Of a stretch of 64,000 nt of DNA, positions 32,923-41,494 are shown piece by piece. Below the pieces are notes generated by a model that saw nothing but the letters and a program-made list of their open reading frames with translations, did not search any database and had not been told where the DNA came from. The DNA lies in assembly GCA_964548175.1 (NCBI GenBank), contig CAZJQS010000014.1:34259-98258 (forward strand). The letters run 5' to 3'. The position numbers and the translations under genes were made by a program. Numbering within the stretch: position 1 is the stretch's first letter; each line of letters begins with the position of its first letter. Source of the stretch: JANQPA01 sp964548175 (GTDB lineage: Bacteria; Bacteroidota; Bacteroidia; Chitinophagales; Saprospiraceae).

Positions 32923-35316
32923 CTAATTCCTCAGCGGCTTATTCGTCTTCAGCATATGCTCGATCCGCTCCAGGGTTTTCTTTTCTCCACACAAACTCAG
33001 GAAGGCCTCTCTTTCGAGGTCCAGCAGGTATTGTTCGGAAACTTTCTGCTCGCCCGTCAGGTCGCCGCCGCAGAGGACCCAGGCCACCTTATGGGCGATC
33101 TTGATGTCGTGCTCACTGGCGTAGTTTCCGAGGAATAATTCATTGGCGGCGGCATAAAGCGAAGCCAGTCCGCCGCGGCCAAGTACATGCACATCATCAC
33201 GCTGGATGGGCTGAATGTAGCCTTCGGAAAGCTCCAGCACCTTTTTCTTCGCTTCGGCAATATTGCGATCTTTATTGACGACGACTTCATCTTTGCGAGG
33301 TAATAAGTAGCCGTAATGGAAGGCCTCATGCGCCGAAGTCGCCACACTGGCCAGGGCGATGGTCTTAAATTTCTCGATCAGCGTAGGGATCTTAACGTCG
33401 CCTTCATGGAAAGCATCAGAGGCACGCAGGGCAAATTCCTTCGTGCCCGCTCCGCCAGGGATCAGACCGACACCCACTTCCACCAGTCCGATATAAGACT
33501 CTGCAGCCGACATGGCGGCGTCACAATGCATAATGAATTCACAACCTCCGCCAAAAGTGTAGCCCTGAGTAGCCGCCACTACTGGAATTGCGGAATAACG
33601 GCAGCGCATGCTCGTCTGCTGGAATAAATTGACCGCCATGTTCAGTTCATCAAATTCCTGCTGGTAGGCAAACATAGCTATGAGCATCAAATTGGCGCCT
33701 ACGGTAAAATTGTTGGCATTGTTGCCGATGACGAGCCCCTTCCAGTCTCCTTCTTCTGCGATCTGAACAGCTTCGTTAAGGCCTCTGAGGACCCCCTCAC
33801 CAATGGAATTGTGCATGCTGGTAAATTCCAGGCACAACACCCCATCGCCAATATCATGTAAGACTACCTCACTGTTTTTCATCACGGGCGAACGATCGTG
33901 GTAATTGTCCAGAATAATGAATTCTTCCGTGCCGGGAATCGTTTTGTAAGATTTGCTTTCAATGTCGTAGTATTTACGCTTGCCTTCTTCGCTTTTGTAA
34001 AAACTGGTATGTCCTTGCGCCACCATCTCTTTAACCCAATCGGCTATCGGCTCGCTAAGGTTTTCAGCCCGCTTGATGCCTTCTTCTACACCAATGGCAT
34101 CCCAATACTCGAACGGCCCCATTTCCCAGCCAAAGCCGGCGCGCAGCGCATCGTCAATGCTGTACAAATGATCGGCAATTTCAGGAATGCGATTCGAAGA
34201 ATAAGAAAATAAGCCGACCAGGGAACGCCTGATTAGCCTGGCGCCTTTGTCTTCCGCCTGGAAGAAAGATTTGATGCGACGACTAAGGTCGTCAATCTGC
34301 TTGGATTGTTTTAAGCTGGGAAAATCAACCTTTTTCTGGGGAACGTATTCCATTTTCTCCAAATCCAAAGAGAGAATGACCGACTTGCCGCTTTCGTCTC
34401 TTTCTTTGGTTTTTTTATAAAAACCTTGCCCCGTTTTGTTACCCAGAAAGTTATTGTCCAATAAAAATTGCATAAAATCAGGGACGGTCAGTTCCTGCGC
34501 CTGGGGATCATCCGGGCAATTCTCCTTAATGCCTTGAATAACGCGGGCGGCGGTGTCCAACCCTACAAGGTCCCCCAACCGGAAGGTGCCCGACTTGGGA
34601 CGGCCGATCGCAGGCCCGGTCAACTTATCCACTTCTTCTATGGCCAACCCCATCTCGCGGGTGAGTTGATAGATCTTGCCCATGGCATATACCCCGATCC
34701 GGTTGCCGATGAAGGCAGGAGTGTCCTTACAAAGTACAGTCTGTTTGCCTAGATTGATATCTCCAAAGTCCATCAGGAAGTCAATTACTTCTTGCCTGGT
34801 CTCAGGAGTTGGAATGACTTCCAGTAAGCGGAGATAGCGGGGCGGATTGAAAAAGTGAGTGCCGCAGAAGTGCTGCCTGAAGTCGTCAGAGCGGCCTTCC
34901 ATCATCAGGTGGATGGGAATGCCCGAAGTATTGGAAGTAATAAGGCTGCCCTTTTTACGGTACTGATCTACTTTTTCGAATACCTGCTTTTTAATGTCCA
35001 GCCTTTCGACCACCACCTCGATGACCCAGTCTGCCTCCCTGATCTTGTCAAAATCATCCTCAAAGTTGCCGGTGGAGATGCGCGAAGCAAAGGATTTGTC
35101 ATACAAAGGCGCCGGTTTGGATTTCACGGCAGCCTTGAGGGCTTCGTCCGCAATTCGGTTGCGCGCCTTAGGATTGTTCTGTTCTTCTGCTGACAAGTCG
35201 CGGGGCACAATATCCAGCATCAGGACTTCCAGTCCGATATTGGCCAGATGACAAGCAATACCCGAGCCCATAATGCCAGAGCCAAGTACCGCTGCTTTGG
35301 TGATTCGTCTACTCAT
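32923..35316 (-). CDS. fadB: 3-hydroxyacyl-CoA dehydrogenase / enoyl-CoA hydratase fusion
   Basis: A 797-residue bifunctional enzyme that hydrates enoyl-CoA and oxidises the 3-hydroxyacyl-CoA with NAD. The N-terminus has the Rossmann motif GSGIMGSG and the dehydrogenase region (CGTHFFNPPRYLRLLEVI; a second helical dehydrogenase domain near residues 190-290 and 350-430). The C-terminal third is a crotonase fold (VGANLMLIAMF ... GGGCEFIMHCDAAMSAAESYIGLVEVGVGLIPGGAGT with the hydratase Glu). The order, dehydrogenase first, is the reverse of E. coli FadB but usual in this phylum. The start at 35316 (MSRRITK) places the Rossmann motif at the N-terminus; the frame stays open upstream only through non-conserved sequence. 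It is the first gene of the beta-oxidation unit. Confidence 0.92.
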   Translation of the reverse strand: MSRRITKAAVLGSGIMGSGIACHLANIGLEVLMLDIVPRDLSAEEQNNPKARNRIADEALKAAVKSKPAPLYDKSFASRISTGNFEDDFDKIREADWVIEVVVERLDIKKQVFEKVDQYRKKGSLITSNTSGIPIHLMMEGRSDDFRQHFCGTHFFNPPRYLRLLEVIPTPETRQEVIDFLMDFGDINLGKQTVLCKDTPAFIGNRIGVYAMGKIYQLTREMGLAIEEVDKLTGPAIGRPKSGTFRLGDLVGLDTAARVIQGIKENCPDDPQAQELTVPDFMQFLLDNNFLGNKTGQGFYKKTKERDESGKSVILSLDLEKMEYVPQKKVDFPSLKQSKQIDDLSRRIKSFFQAEDKGARLIRRSLVGLFSYSSNRIPEIADHLYSIDDALRAGFGWEMGPFEYWDAIGVEEGIKRAENLSEPIADWVKEMVAQGHTSFYKSEEGKRKYYDIESKSYKTIPGTEEFIILDNYHDRSPVMKNSEVVLHDIGDGVLCLEFTSMHNSIGEGVLRGLNEAVQIAEEGDWKGLVIGNNANNFTVGANLMLIAMFAYQQEFDELNMAVNLFQQTSMRCRYSAIPVVAATQGYTFGGGCEFIMHCDAAMSAAESYIGLVEVGVGLIPGGAGTKEFALRASDAFHEGDVKIPTLIEKFKTIALASVATSAHEAFHYGYLLPRKDEVVVNKDRNIAEAKKKVLELSEGYIQPIQRDDVHVLGRGGLASLYAAANELFLGNYASEHDIKIAHKVAWVLCGGDLTGEQKVSEQYLLDLEREAFLSLCGEKKTLERIEHMLKTNKPLRN

Positions 35317-35633
35317 TGAAGTGGTTATTTCGATTGTTGAAAATATGTTGAGAAAAATGGGTACCTTTTCCTTTTTAACCGCACCATACCAATAAGCTCT
35401 GCAAAAAACTTGTTTTGTATCTGGTAAAACAGTGCAGTTAAAATTCAGGTTTAAAGCTAGCGAATTTTCGCTAAAACTTAAAATGGAATGGTTGATAGTT
35501 GTTGGTTGATTGGTCTTATCAACTATCAACTATAATAATTTACATAATAATTTTATTTCTTTTAAATTCGTTCTGAAAACAAAGACAGGCGCCATATGCG
35601 CCATAACCTAACATTCAAACAAAAAAAAGCTTC
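35317..35633. other. Divergent intergenic region between fadB and exbB
   Basis: It must hold promoters for both directions, but no clear TTTG-N20-TAnnTTTG pair was found. It contains the hairpin at 35491-35530 and a small GGCGC/GCGCC hairpin at 35588-35602 in the exbB leader. Confidence 0.4.
35491..35530. repeat. Hairpin with GGTCTTATC loop, first copy
   Basis: GTTGATAGTTG at 35491-35501 pairs with CAACTATCAAC at 35520-35530 (11 bp, perfect). The loop contains GGTCTTATC. A related hairpin with the same loop core lies at 37336-37361, just before tonB. Confidence 0.6.
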
Positions 35634-36326
35634 ATGTTCGAAAAGACTATCCTACTTTTCCAGACAGCGGATCTGGAGCGTGAAAGTGAAATGGCGAGCC
35701 AAAGCGCCTTTGACGTAATCATAGAATCCGGTCCATTAGCCATCACCATTTACCTGGTATTGCTGGTCTTATCCGTTATTGCCGTATACATCTTCGTAGA
35801 GCGATTCGGCGCTATCAAGAAGGCGGGTCGGGTCGATCAAAGTTTTATGAGCAATATCCGGGCCAATGTGGCCTCCGGTAATATCCACGGGGCTAAAGCC
35901 TTGTGTCAAACCACGGATTCACCTGTAGCCCGCATGGTGGAAAAAGGCATTCAACGGATCGGTAAGCCATTGCGCGATATCGACGCCGCCATCGAAAATG
36001 TAGGTAACCTGGAATTGTTCAAGCTGGAGAAAAGCTTGTCCACCCTGGCCAGTATCGCCGGGGCAGCTCCGATGATCGGATTCTTCGGAACCGTCACCGG
36101 TATGATCCAGGCCTTTTACAATATGTCTACGCAACAAAACGTGACACCTACCGTCCTGGCGGGCGGTATCTACCAGGCTCTGATCACTACTGCCCTCGGT
36201 TTATTCATCGGTATTTTTGCTTTCATCGGCTATAATATCCTGGTGGCCAACGTGGAAAAGGTAGTCTTTAAAATGGAAAGAACAACCGTGGAGTTTATGG
36301 ATCTGCTGCAGGAACCTTCTGCTTAA
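35634..36326 (+). CDS. exbB: MotA/TolQ/ExbB family proton channel
   Basis: A 230-residue inner-membrane protein with three helices (residues about 30-55, 135-155, 175-200) and the family region SIAGAAPMIGFFGTVTGMIQAF followed by LAGGIYQALITTALGL. ExbB forms the pentameric proton channel that powers TonB. It is followed by two exbD genes and a tonB gene on the same strand, so this is a complete energy-transduction operon that should drive SusCD-type and siderophore transporters. The first ATG of the frame is used and is preceded by an A-rich stretch. Confidence 0.92.
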   Translation: MFEKTILLFQTADLERESEMASQSAFDVIIESGPLAITIYLVLLVLSVIAVYIFVERFGAIKKAGRVDQSFMSNIRANVASGNIHGAKALCQTTDSPVARMVEKGIQRIGKPLRDIDAAIENVGNLELFKLEKSLSTLASIAGAAPMIGFFGTVTGMIQAFYNMSTQQNVTPTVLAGGIYQALITTALGLFIGIFAFIGYNILVANVEKVVFKMERTTVEFMDLLQEPSA

Positions 36327-36400
36327 AAAGAAAGGAGAAGAGGAATGGCATCTTCCTGCGGCAGACGGGGTAAGGTTGAATTTTCTTAAAATGATGATCA

Positions 36401-36802
36401 ATGGGTTTAAAAAAACGAAATAAAATCAGCGCAGAGTTCAGCATGTCGTCTTTGACGGACATCATTTTCCTGCTGTTGATCTTTTTTATGCTGACGTCCA
36501 CGTTAGTTAAGATCCAGCCCTTTGAGTTGCCAGAGTCCAATTCCAAAACGGTGGCTTCGATCTCTATTGTGGTGTCGGTTGATAAACAGGGAACGCATCG
36601 GTTGAATGACCTGGAACTGCCTGTCTCCAGACTGGAAAGCCAGCTGAGAAGAAAAGTGCGTGAATCAGAGCTGAAAGAGAACGTGAACATCACCATCGTT
36701 GCCGAAGTCGGCACTCCTTTCGATTACGTGATCAATATTATGAAAATTGCAAGTAAGCTAAAGGTAAAAGCGATCATCGCCACTCAGCCGAAAGAATCGT
36801 AA
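36401..36802 (+). CDS. exbD: ExbD/TolR family protein, first copy
   Basis: A 133-residue protein with a short cytoplasmic N-terminus, one membrane helix carrying the conserved Asp (SSLTDIIFLLLIFFMLTS) and a periplasmic domain (residues about 45-130). It couples the proton gradient through ExbB to TonB. It shares its first ~37 residues almost exactly with the next gene while the periplasmic domains differ, so the pair arose by duplication and diverged. The gap to the next gene is 56 nt. Confidence 0.92.
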   Translation: MGLKKRNKISAEFSMSSLTDIIFLLLIFFMLTSTLVKIQPFELPESNSKTVASISIVVSVDKQGTHRLNDLELPVSRLESQLRRKVRESELKENVNITIVAEVGTPFDYVINIMKIASKLKVKAIIATQPKES

Positions 36803-36858
36803 ATAATAGTCTGGCGCCTTGACCATAAGGCCGCCCGGACGATCAGATCATTAAATAT

Positions 36859-37260
36859 ATGGGTTTAAAAAAACGAAATAAGGTCAGTGCAGAATTCAAT
36901 ATGTCGTCTTTGACGGACATCATCTTTTTGCTGTTGATCTTTTTTATGCTGACGTCCAGCCTGGTGGCGCCCAATGCACTCAATTTGAAGCTTCCGGGAA
37001 GCTCTCAGACCAGCAGGGTGACGGCCGATAACATCGATGATGTAACCATCAGCAGGCAGGGGCAGTACTTTTTTAATGGCCGCAGGATCTCTCTGGATGA
37101 CCTGGAGAAAACCCTTAGCCGAAAAGTGCGCACGTCCTCAAAAAAGATGAATATGACCATCTCTCCAGCCCCGGGTGCTCCTACTGAGTATGTGGTGGCC
37201 GTAATGGATATCGCTATGCGTTACAACATTAACGGCATCCTGGCAACAGAGAAAAGGTAG
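36859..37260 (+). CDS. exbD: ExbD/TolR family protein, second copy
   Basis: A 133-residue paralogue of the preceding ExbD, with MGLKKRNKVSAEFNMSSL at the start and the same membrane helix with the conserved Asp. The periplasmic part (KLPGSSQTSRVTADN ... YNINGILATEKR) has diverged. Two ExbD per ExbB is common in Bacteroidota, where they may form a heterodimer in the channel. It lies between the first exbD and tonB in the operon. Confidence 0.92.
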   Translation: MGLKKRNKVSAEFNMSSLTDIIFLLLIFFMLTSSLVAPNALNLKLPGSSQTSRVTADNIDDVTISRQGQYFFNGRRISLDDLEKTLSRKVRTSSKKMNMTISPAPGAPTEYVVAVMDIAMRYNINGILATEKR

Positions 37261-37335
37261 TTTTTAGAATTTACCGGTGGATTTTAACAGTTTTTTTTGT
37301 GTAATTATCGGTTAAAGTGCATCATGTGGAAAATA

Positions 37336-37361
37336 GTTGATAGGTCTTATCGACCATCAAC
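37336..37361. repeat. Hairpin with GGTCTTATC core, second copy
   Basis: GTTGATaGGTC at 37336-37346 pairs with GACCATCAAC at 37352-37361, with a single bulged base. It shares GGTCTTATC with the hairpin at 35491-35530 and sits 17 nt before the tonB start, so it may affect tonB translation. Confidence 0.5.
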
Positions 37362-37377
37362 CAAAAAACCAAACAAG

Positions 37378-38244
37378 ATGGATATTTCTGTAAATAGCGA
37401 TAAAGAAAAATTTAAAAGGCGTGGGTGGGCGATCTCGATCGTCACGCACATTCTCTTTTTGATCTTACTGCTGATTCCCTTTTTAAGGTATCCGGATCCG
37501 CCCCCTGGGCAGGAAGGGATTACCGTTAATCTGGGCTTGCCGGATTATGAGGCGATCGAGGAGCCGGCGCCTTCGGCTGCTGAGCCGGAAACGCAACCGG
37601 TAGAAGAAGAACAGCAGCAGGAGGAAAGGGTGCAGCCCGATCCCCCCGAACCCAGGCCGGATCCGGTTCAGGAACCGGAGGTGATCGAGCAGGAAGACCC
37701 GGATCAGATCGCTTTAAGGAAAAAGCAGGAACAAGAAAGGCAAGAACGCCTGCAGAAGGAGAGAGAAGAACAGGAAAGAAAAAAAGCCGAAGAGGAAGCA
37801 CGCAGAAAGGCTGAGGAAGAGCGCCAGCGTGCAGAAGCAGAAGCCGCCGAAAACAAAAGAAGATTATCTGAGCTGCTGAACCAGGCCGGCAAGGGGGAAG
37901 GAAATGAGCAATCCGGTGGAGATCCCGAGGGCGAACCTGATACCGGAGCCCTGGAATCGATCAGTACCGGCGCAGGAAAAGTAGGCGGAGACCTGGCGGG
38001 AAGAGGTCGTCCTACCTTCTCTCCTAAAGTCACCGATAATTCCCAAAAGCAGGGCACCGTGGTCATTAACGTCTGCGTCGATCCGGACGGTAGCGTAGTC
38101 AGCGCCCGCTTCACCCAAAGAGGGTCAACTACCAGTGACGCCACCTTGAAAAGCCTGGCCGAAGCCAATGCCAAGAGGTGGAAGTTTCCTAAAGGCTCTA
38201 GCCGGGACTGCGGAACAATTACCTATACGTTTAAAGTGCAATAA
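37378..38244 (+). CDS. tonB: TonB-like energy transducer
   Basis: A 288-residue protein with a basic cytoplasmic start, one membrane helix (residues about 17-38), a Pro/Glu-rich periplasmic spacer (PAPSAAEPETQPVEEEQ, then PDPPEPRPDP), a long charged coiled-coil-like region (residues about 115-165) and a C-terminal domain with GTVVINVCVDPDGSVVSARF and WKFPKGSSRDCGTITYTF. It links the ExbB/ExbD complex to outer-membrane receptors. The start at 37378 (MDISVNSDKEK) is preferred to the in-frame ATG at 37297, whose extra residues run through the hairpin before the gene. It is the last gene of the exb operon. Confidence 0.9.
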   Translation: MDISVNSDKEKFKRRGWAISIVTHILFLILLLIPFLRYPDPPPGQEGITVNLGLPDYEAIEEPAPSAAEPETQPVEEEQQQEERVQPDPPEPRPDPVQEPEVIEQEDPDQIALRKKQEQERQERLQKEREEQERKKAEEEARRKAEEERQRAEAEAAENKRRLSELLNQAGKGEGNEQSGGDPEGEPDTGALESISTGAGKVGGDLAGRGRPTFSPKVTDNSQKQGTVVINVCVDPDGSVVSARFTQRGSTTSDATLKSLAEANAKRWKFPKGSSRDCGTITYTFKVQ

Positions 38245-38334
38245 GGTGGAAAGTAGAAGGAGCTTTCCTGTCTTTAGGATAGCAGTACTGGAAGCCGATT
38301 CGCCGAACACGAATCGGCTTCCAAAAAAAAGTAC

Positions 38335-39651
38335 ATGAATACTAATCAACCACTCACCACATATCAGGAAGCATTGGATTATCTGACCGAACAGCTTCCT
38401 ATGTTTCAAAAAAAAGGGGATGTCGCCTTAAAAAAAGGCCTGCGCAATATCGAAGCCTTGGACGAGTTTTTGGATCATCCTCACCGGCAATATCCTTGTA
38501 TTCACATTGCCGGGACGAACGGCAAGGGATCGACCGCCCATATGCTGTCCGCGATCTTTCAGGCGGCGGGCTTCAAAGTAGGGCTTTATACTTCTCCACA
38601 TTACCGGGATTTCAGAGAACGCATTAAAGTCAATGGTCAACTGGCAGACAAGCAGTTCGTCATTGACTTTTTAAACCGGATGAAAACCCAGGTAAAGGAA
38701 ATACAACCTTCCTTTTTCGAACTTAGCGTGGCCATGGCTTTTCAGTATTTCGCCGAGGAAAAAGTCGATATTGCCATTGTAGAGACCGGCCTGGGCGGTC
38801 GTACCGATTCTACCAACATCATTGTGCCTATTCTGAGCCTGATTACCAATATCAGCTACGATCATCAAAACGTATTAGGAGACACGCTCGAAGAGATAGC
38901 CGGTCATAAGGCCGGCATTATTAAGACAGGTGTTCCTGCCGTTATTAGCGAAACGCAATTGGAAACCCGGGAGGTCTTTCTCCTGGAAGCCCGACTTAAA
39001 AAAGCTCCGCTTATTTTTGCCGATCAACACTGGCAGGTCGAAGTAATAGAGCGAAACCTCTATCTGACGACCTATCGGATTTTTCACCATAACGAGATAT
39101 GGTTGGATCGGCTGTCCTGCGAACTCCATGGAGATTATCAGCGTTACAACATGCAGGCGGTTATCCAGGCAATTGCAGTAATCAACGAAGGGGCTTTTTT
39201 TACAAAAAAAATGGAGCCACTCCATATCCGGCAAGGATTGGAACGCGTCCGGGAGCTTACCCGGTTTATCGGTCGTTGGCAGATGCTAGGGGAAAAGCCT
39301 TTAATATTGGCGGACAGCGCTCATAACATAGGAGGTATGACTTATGCCGTTCAGCAACTTTCAGGAATACCTCACGAAAAGTTGCATTTTGTACTTGGCA
39401 TGGTAAAAGATAAAGAAGTGGAAAAGGTACTTAGCATTTTACCCCGAGCGGCAATTTATTATTTTGCCAAAGCAGATATCCCCAGAGGCCTGGAAGCTGA
39501 ATTGCTGGCGGAAAGAGCGAAAAAGCATCAACTGGAAGGGAGGGCGTTCAATTCTGTCGCGGCGGCACTGGAAGCCGCCAAAAGCCGGGCAGGGGAGAAA
39601 GACCTCATTTTTGTAGGCGGGAGTATTTATGTCGTCGCCGAAGTCGTCTAA
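38335..39651 (+). CDS. folC: Bifunctional folylpolyglutamate / dihydrofolate synthase
   Basis: A 438-residue cytoplasmic Mur-ligase-type enzyme that joins glutamate to dihydropteroate or folate with ATP. The ATP-binding loop GTNGKGS is at residues 60-66, followed by GLYTSPHYRDFRERIKVNG, the family signature, and later ETGLGGRTDSTN and LADSAHNIGG. Length is normal for the family. It lies 90 nt after tonB on the same strand and may be co-transcribed. Confidence 0.95.
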   Translation: MNTNQPLTTYQEALDYLTEQLPMFQKKGDVALKKGLRNIEALDEFLDHPHRQYPCIHIAGTNGKGSTAHMLSAIFQAAGFKVGLYTSPHYRDFRERIKVNGQLADKQFVIDFLNRMKTQVKEIQPSFFELSVAMAFQYFAEEKVDIAIVETGLGGRTDSTNIIVPILSLITNISYDHQNVLGDTLEEIAGHKAGIIKTGVPAVISETQLETREVFLLEARLKKAPLIFADQHWQVEVIERNLYLTTYRIFHHNEIWLDRLSCELHGDYQRYNMQAVIQAIAVINEGAFFTKKMEPLHIRQGLERVRELTRFIGRWQMLGEKPLILADSAHNIGGMTYAVQQLSGIPHEKLHFVLGMVKDKEVEKVLSILPRAAIYYFAKADIPRGLEAELLAERAKKHQLEGRAFNSVAAALEAAKSRAGEKDLIFVGGSIYVVAEVV

Positions 39652-39669
39652 ACTTTCTTAGGTGATGTC

Positions 39670-39698
39670 AAAAAAAAAGGTACTCCTCATGGAGCACC
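39670..39698 (-). terminator. Minus-strand terminator-like hairpin without an obvious gene
   Basis: On the minus strand GGTGCTCC, loop atga, GGAGTACC is followed by nine T (plus coordinates 39679-39698 and A run 39670-39678); one mismatch in the stem. There is no minus-strand gene between it and the next plus gene at 39849, so it may mark a small antisense or leader RNA, or act weakly for folC. Confidence 0.4.
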
Positions 39699-39848
39699 CA
39701 CATAAACTATAAACAAACAAAAAACATTAGCGATTTCGAAACTGAATGCCTAACAACAGTTAAGGGAAAGGGTTCAAAAAATTATTCATTTTTTATTTTT
39801 TTCTTTTCCCGCTGCTTTTGCGTAAAATTGAAGAAAGAATGATGCTAC

Positions 39849-40529
39849 ATGAATGATAATAACATCAGAATCATCTATGTCATTGTAGGCGTCTTGTTGC
39901 TGGTCGTCATGCTCAGATTTATGGTCGCTTTCCGCTTTGTACTATTTGCCGTTCTGACCCTCGGAGGTCTGGGTTTTGGGGCATACTGGCTTTATCAATA
40001 TTTGCAGAAAAGAAAAAAAGAGCGAAAGTTCAGAGGAACCACCGAAGGGCGCATTACTGCTCGTCTGGAAGAATGCCGAAATTTACTACAGGAGAATAAA
40101 GAAGAAATGGAGGATATCCGGCAGAATATCCAGGAACTGGAAACGGAACAACGCAAATATGATACTAAGCTGGCTACTAAGAACTGGAAAGACCTGCAAG
40201 AGTTGATCGGTGGATTTAAGGCGGAGCTGGAACTGCGAAAATCCAAAATGCAGTTCTATCAACGCTGTATCGAAAAACTGGATCAGATGCTGGCTAACCA
40301 TCGCCTGGCTAAAGCTTTGGAAGCTAAAAGGAATAAGCTGGAATCTATGCAGGACGAGCATTATGAAAGCCTGGCAAAACTGGAAGAACTCAAATCAGAT
40401 GTGGAACTAGATGTTTTTTACCTGGATACCATCGAAAATCTTTCTCAGCGTATGCTCACCAGCTCAACCGTTGATGATGCCCTGCAGTTGAAACAAGAAC
40501 TAGAAGAAATGACAAGAGAATTGGAATAA
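39849..40529 (+). CDS. Membrane-anchored coiled-coil protein, function unknown
   Basis: A 226-residue protein with two closely spaced membrane helices (residues about 9-27 and 30-50), a basic stretch (KRKKERKFRG) and then a long helical region rich in Glu, Lys, Leu and Gln (residues about 70-226) typical of coiled coil. The topology would leave most of the protein in the cytoplasm. No catalytic motif was seen. It ends inside a long palindrome shared with the convergent thioredoxin-like gene. I do not recognise a family. Confidence 0.75.
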   Translation: MNDNNIRIIYVIVGVLLLVVMLRFMVAFRFVLFAVLTLGGLGFGAYWLYQYLQKRKKERKFRGTTEGRITARLEECRNLLQENKEEMEDIRQNIQELETEQRKYDTKLATKNWKDLQELIGGFKAELELRKSKMQFYQRCIEKLDQMLANHRLAKALEAKRNKLESMQDEHYESLAKLEELKSDVELDVFYLDTIENLSQRMLTSSTVDDALQLKQELEEMTRELE

Positions 40530-40633
40530 GAAAAAACTGGGGTTGTGTGAAAAGTCTTCGTACTCTTCCCGCCTGTCGGCCGTCAGGCAGGAGAAGTAGC
40601 TGACTTTTTACCCAACCCGCGTTTTTTCTTATT
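40525..40633. repeat. Palindromic element family P1, short copy, between convergent genes
   Basis: A 109-bp imperfect palindrome centred near 40579. Outer arms AATAAGAAAAAAC (40525-40537) and GTTTTTTCTTATT (40621-40633) are exact and include the stop codons of both neighbours. Middle arms contain GTGTGAAAAGTC and GACTTTTTAC; the centre is GCCTGTCGGCCGTCAGGC. The same GAAGTAGCTGACTTTT and CTGTCGGCCGTCAGGC blocks recur at 42184-42395. It probably serves as a bidirectional terminator. Confidence 0.8.
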
Positions 40634-41189
40634 TGTTGTCTATGGCTGCTTGTTTACCAACATCCTTCAAAAAATCAGAAAACTGTTTGTTTTTATAGTG
40701 ATCTCCTCCGATGAACTTCAGTTCCAGCAGCAAGCGGTTGCTGTCTTTATAGCCTGGCGATACGGTGATGCGCCTTTGTTGTTCGTCCATAAATACAAAG
40801 GAAGGGTAGCCCAGGCGGCCGTCGAGTAGAGAAGCCGCCAGTTCGTGATAGCCCCTGCGGCCGCTGTCTACAAATTTAAATACATGCCCGTCATAAACCA
40901 CATCCTCTTTTTGTTCGGCATCGAATTTGACCGCATAGAAATGTTGGTTCATGTAACTGATCACCTCCTGGTCCTTAAAGGTGGTGGCGTCCATGCGTTT
41001 ACACCATCCGCACCAATCGGTATACATATCGATGAAGATCTTTTTGGGGTTTTGCTCTGCAGCAGCAATCGCTTCTTCCCAGGTCATCCAGTTGATGCTT
41101 TCTTCCCGGGGCTCTTGTTCAGGAGTGGTAAATGCCAACAGGCTAACTAGCCCAAGTGATAAAACGCTGAAAAGAAGGATATTTTTCAT
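40629..41189 (-). CDS. Exported thioredoxin-fold protein (CGWC)
   Basis: A 186-residue protein with an N-terminal signal peptide (residues 1-20, MKNILLFSVLSLGLVSLLAF), then a thioredoxin fold of the DUF255-like type: MTWEEAIAAAEQNPKKIFIDMYTDWCGWCKRMD with redox Cys60 and Cys63, and YPSFVFMDEQ carrying the cis-Pro. It should work in the periplasm as a disulfide reductase or isomerase. The start at 41189 gives a clean signal peptide; the longer frame to 41294 adds an implausible N-terminus. The gene is convergent with the coiled-coil protein, separated only by a palindrome. Confidence 0.85.
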   Translation of the reverse strand: MKNILLFSVLSLGLVSLLAFTTPEQEPREESINWMTWEEAIAAAEQNPKKIFIDMYTDWCGWCKRMDATTFKDQEVISYMNQHFYAVKFDAEQKEDVVYDGHVFKFVDSGRRGYHELAASLLDGRLGYPSFVFMDEQQRRITVSPGYKDSNRLLLELKFIGGDHYKNKQFSDFLKDVGKQAAIDNK

Positions 41190-41391
41190 TGCCCGTAGTT
41201 TTTTGTGATCAATAATACCGAAATATTGGTTAAGGCCGCCGCGTATTTCAGGGGAATATGCTAACCTGTAATCGGCAAATAAACGAATAAACAAATTAAA
41301 AATAGCTGGTTCGCCCTACTATTGCCGGAATTAAGGACAATTTAAAATATTTTTAACGAAAAATGGTTCGGAAGGGGACATTTGAACAGGA

Positions 41392-41423
41392 TTTGAAAAA
41401 TTGCCATAGAAATGCGAACTTTG
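41392..41423 (+). promoter_or_regulatory. Promoter of the FKBP gene
   Basis: TTTG at 41392-41395 and GAACTTTG at 41416-41423 are 20 bp apart; the -7 box has one mismatch from TAnnTTTG. The expected start is near 41430, leaving a leader of about 65 nt. The rest of the 305-nt gap 41190-41494 shows nothing else. Confidence 0.5.
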
Positions 41424-41494
41424 AACGGTTTTTGAGAAAAGCTTGAGGTGGCAGCTCGTGTCCGTCACCTCATTTTGTTTACAAATCATTCGAC

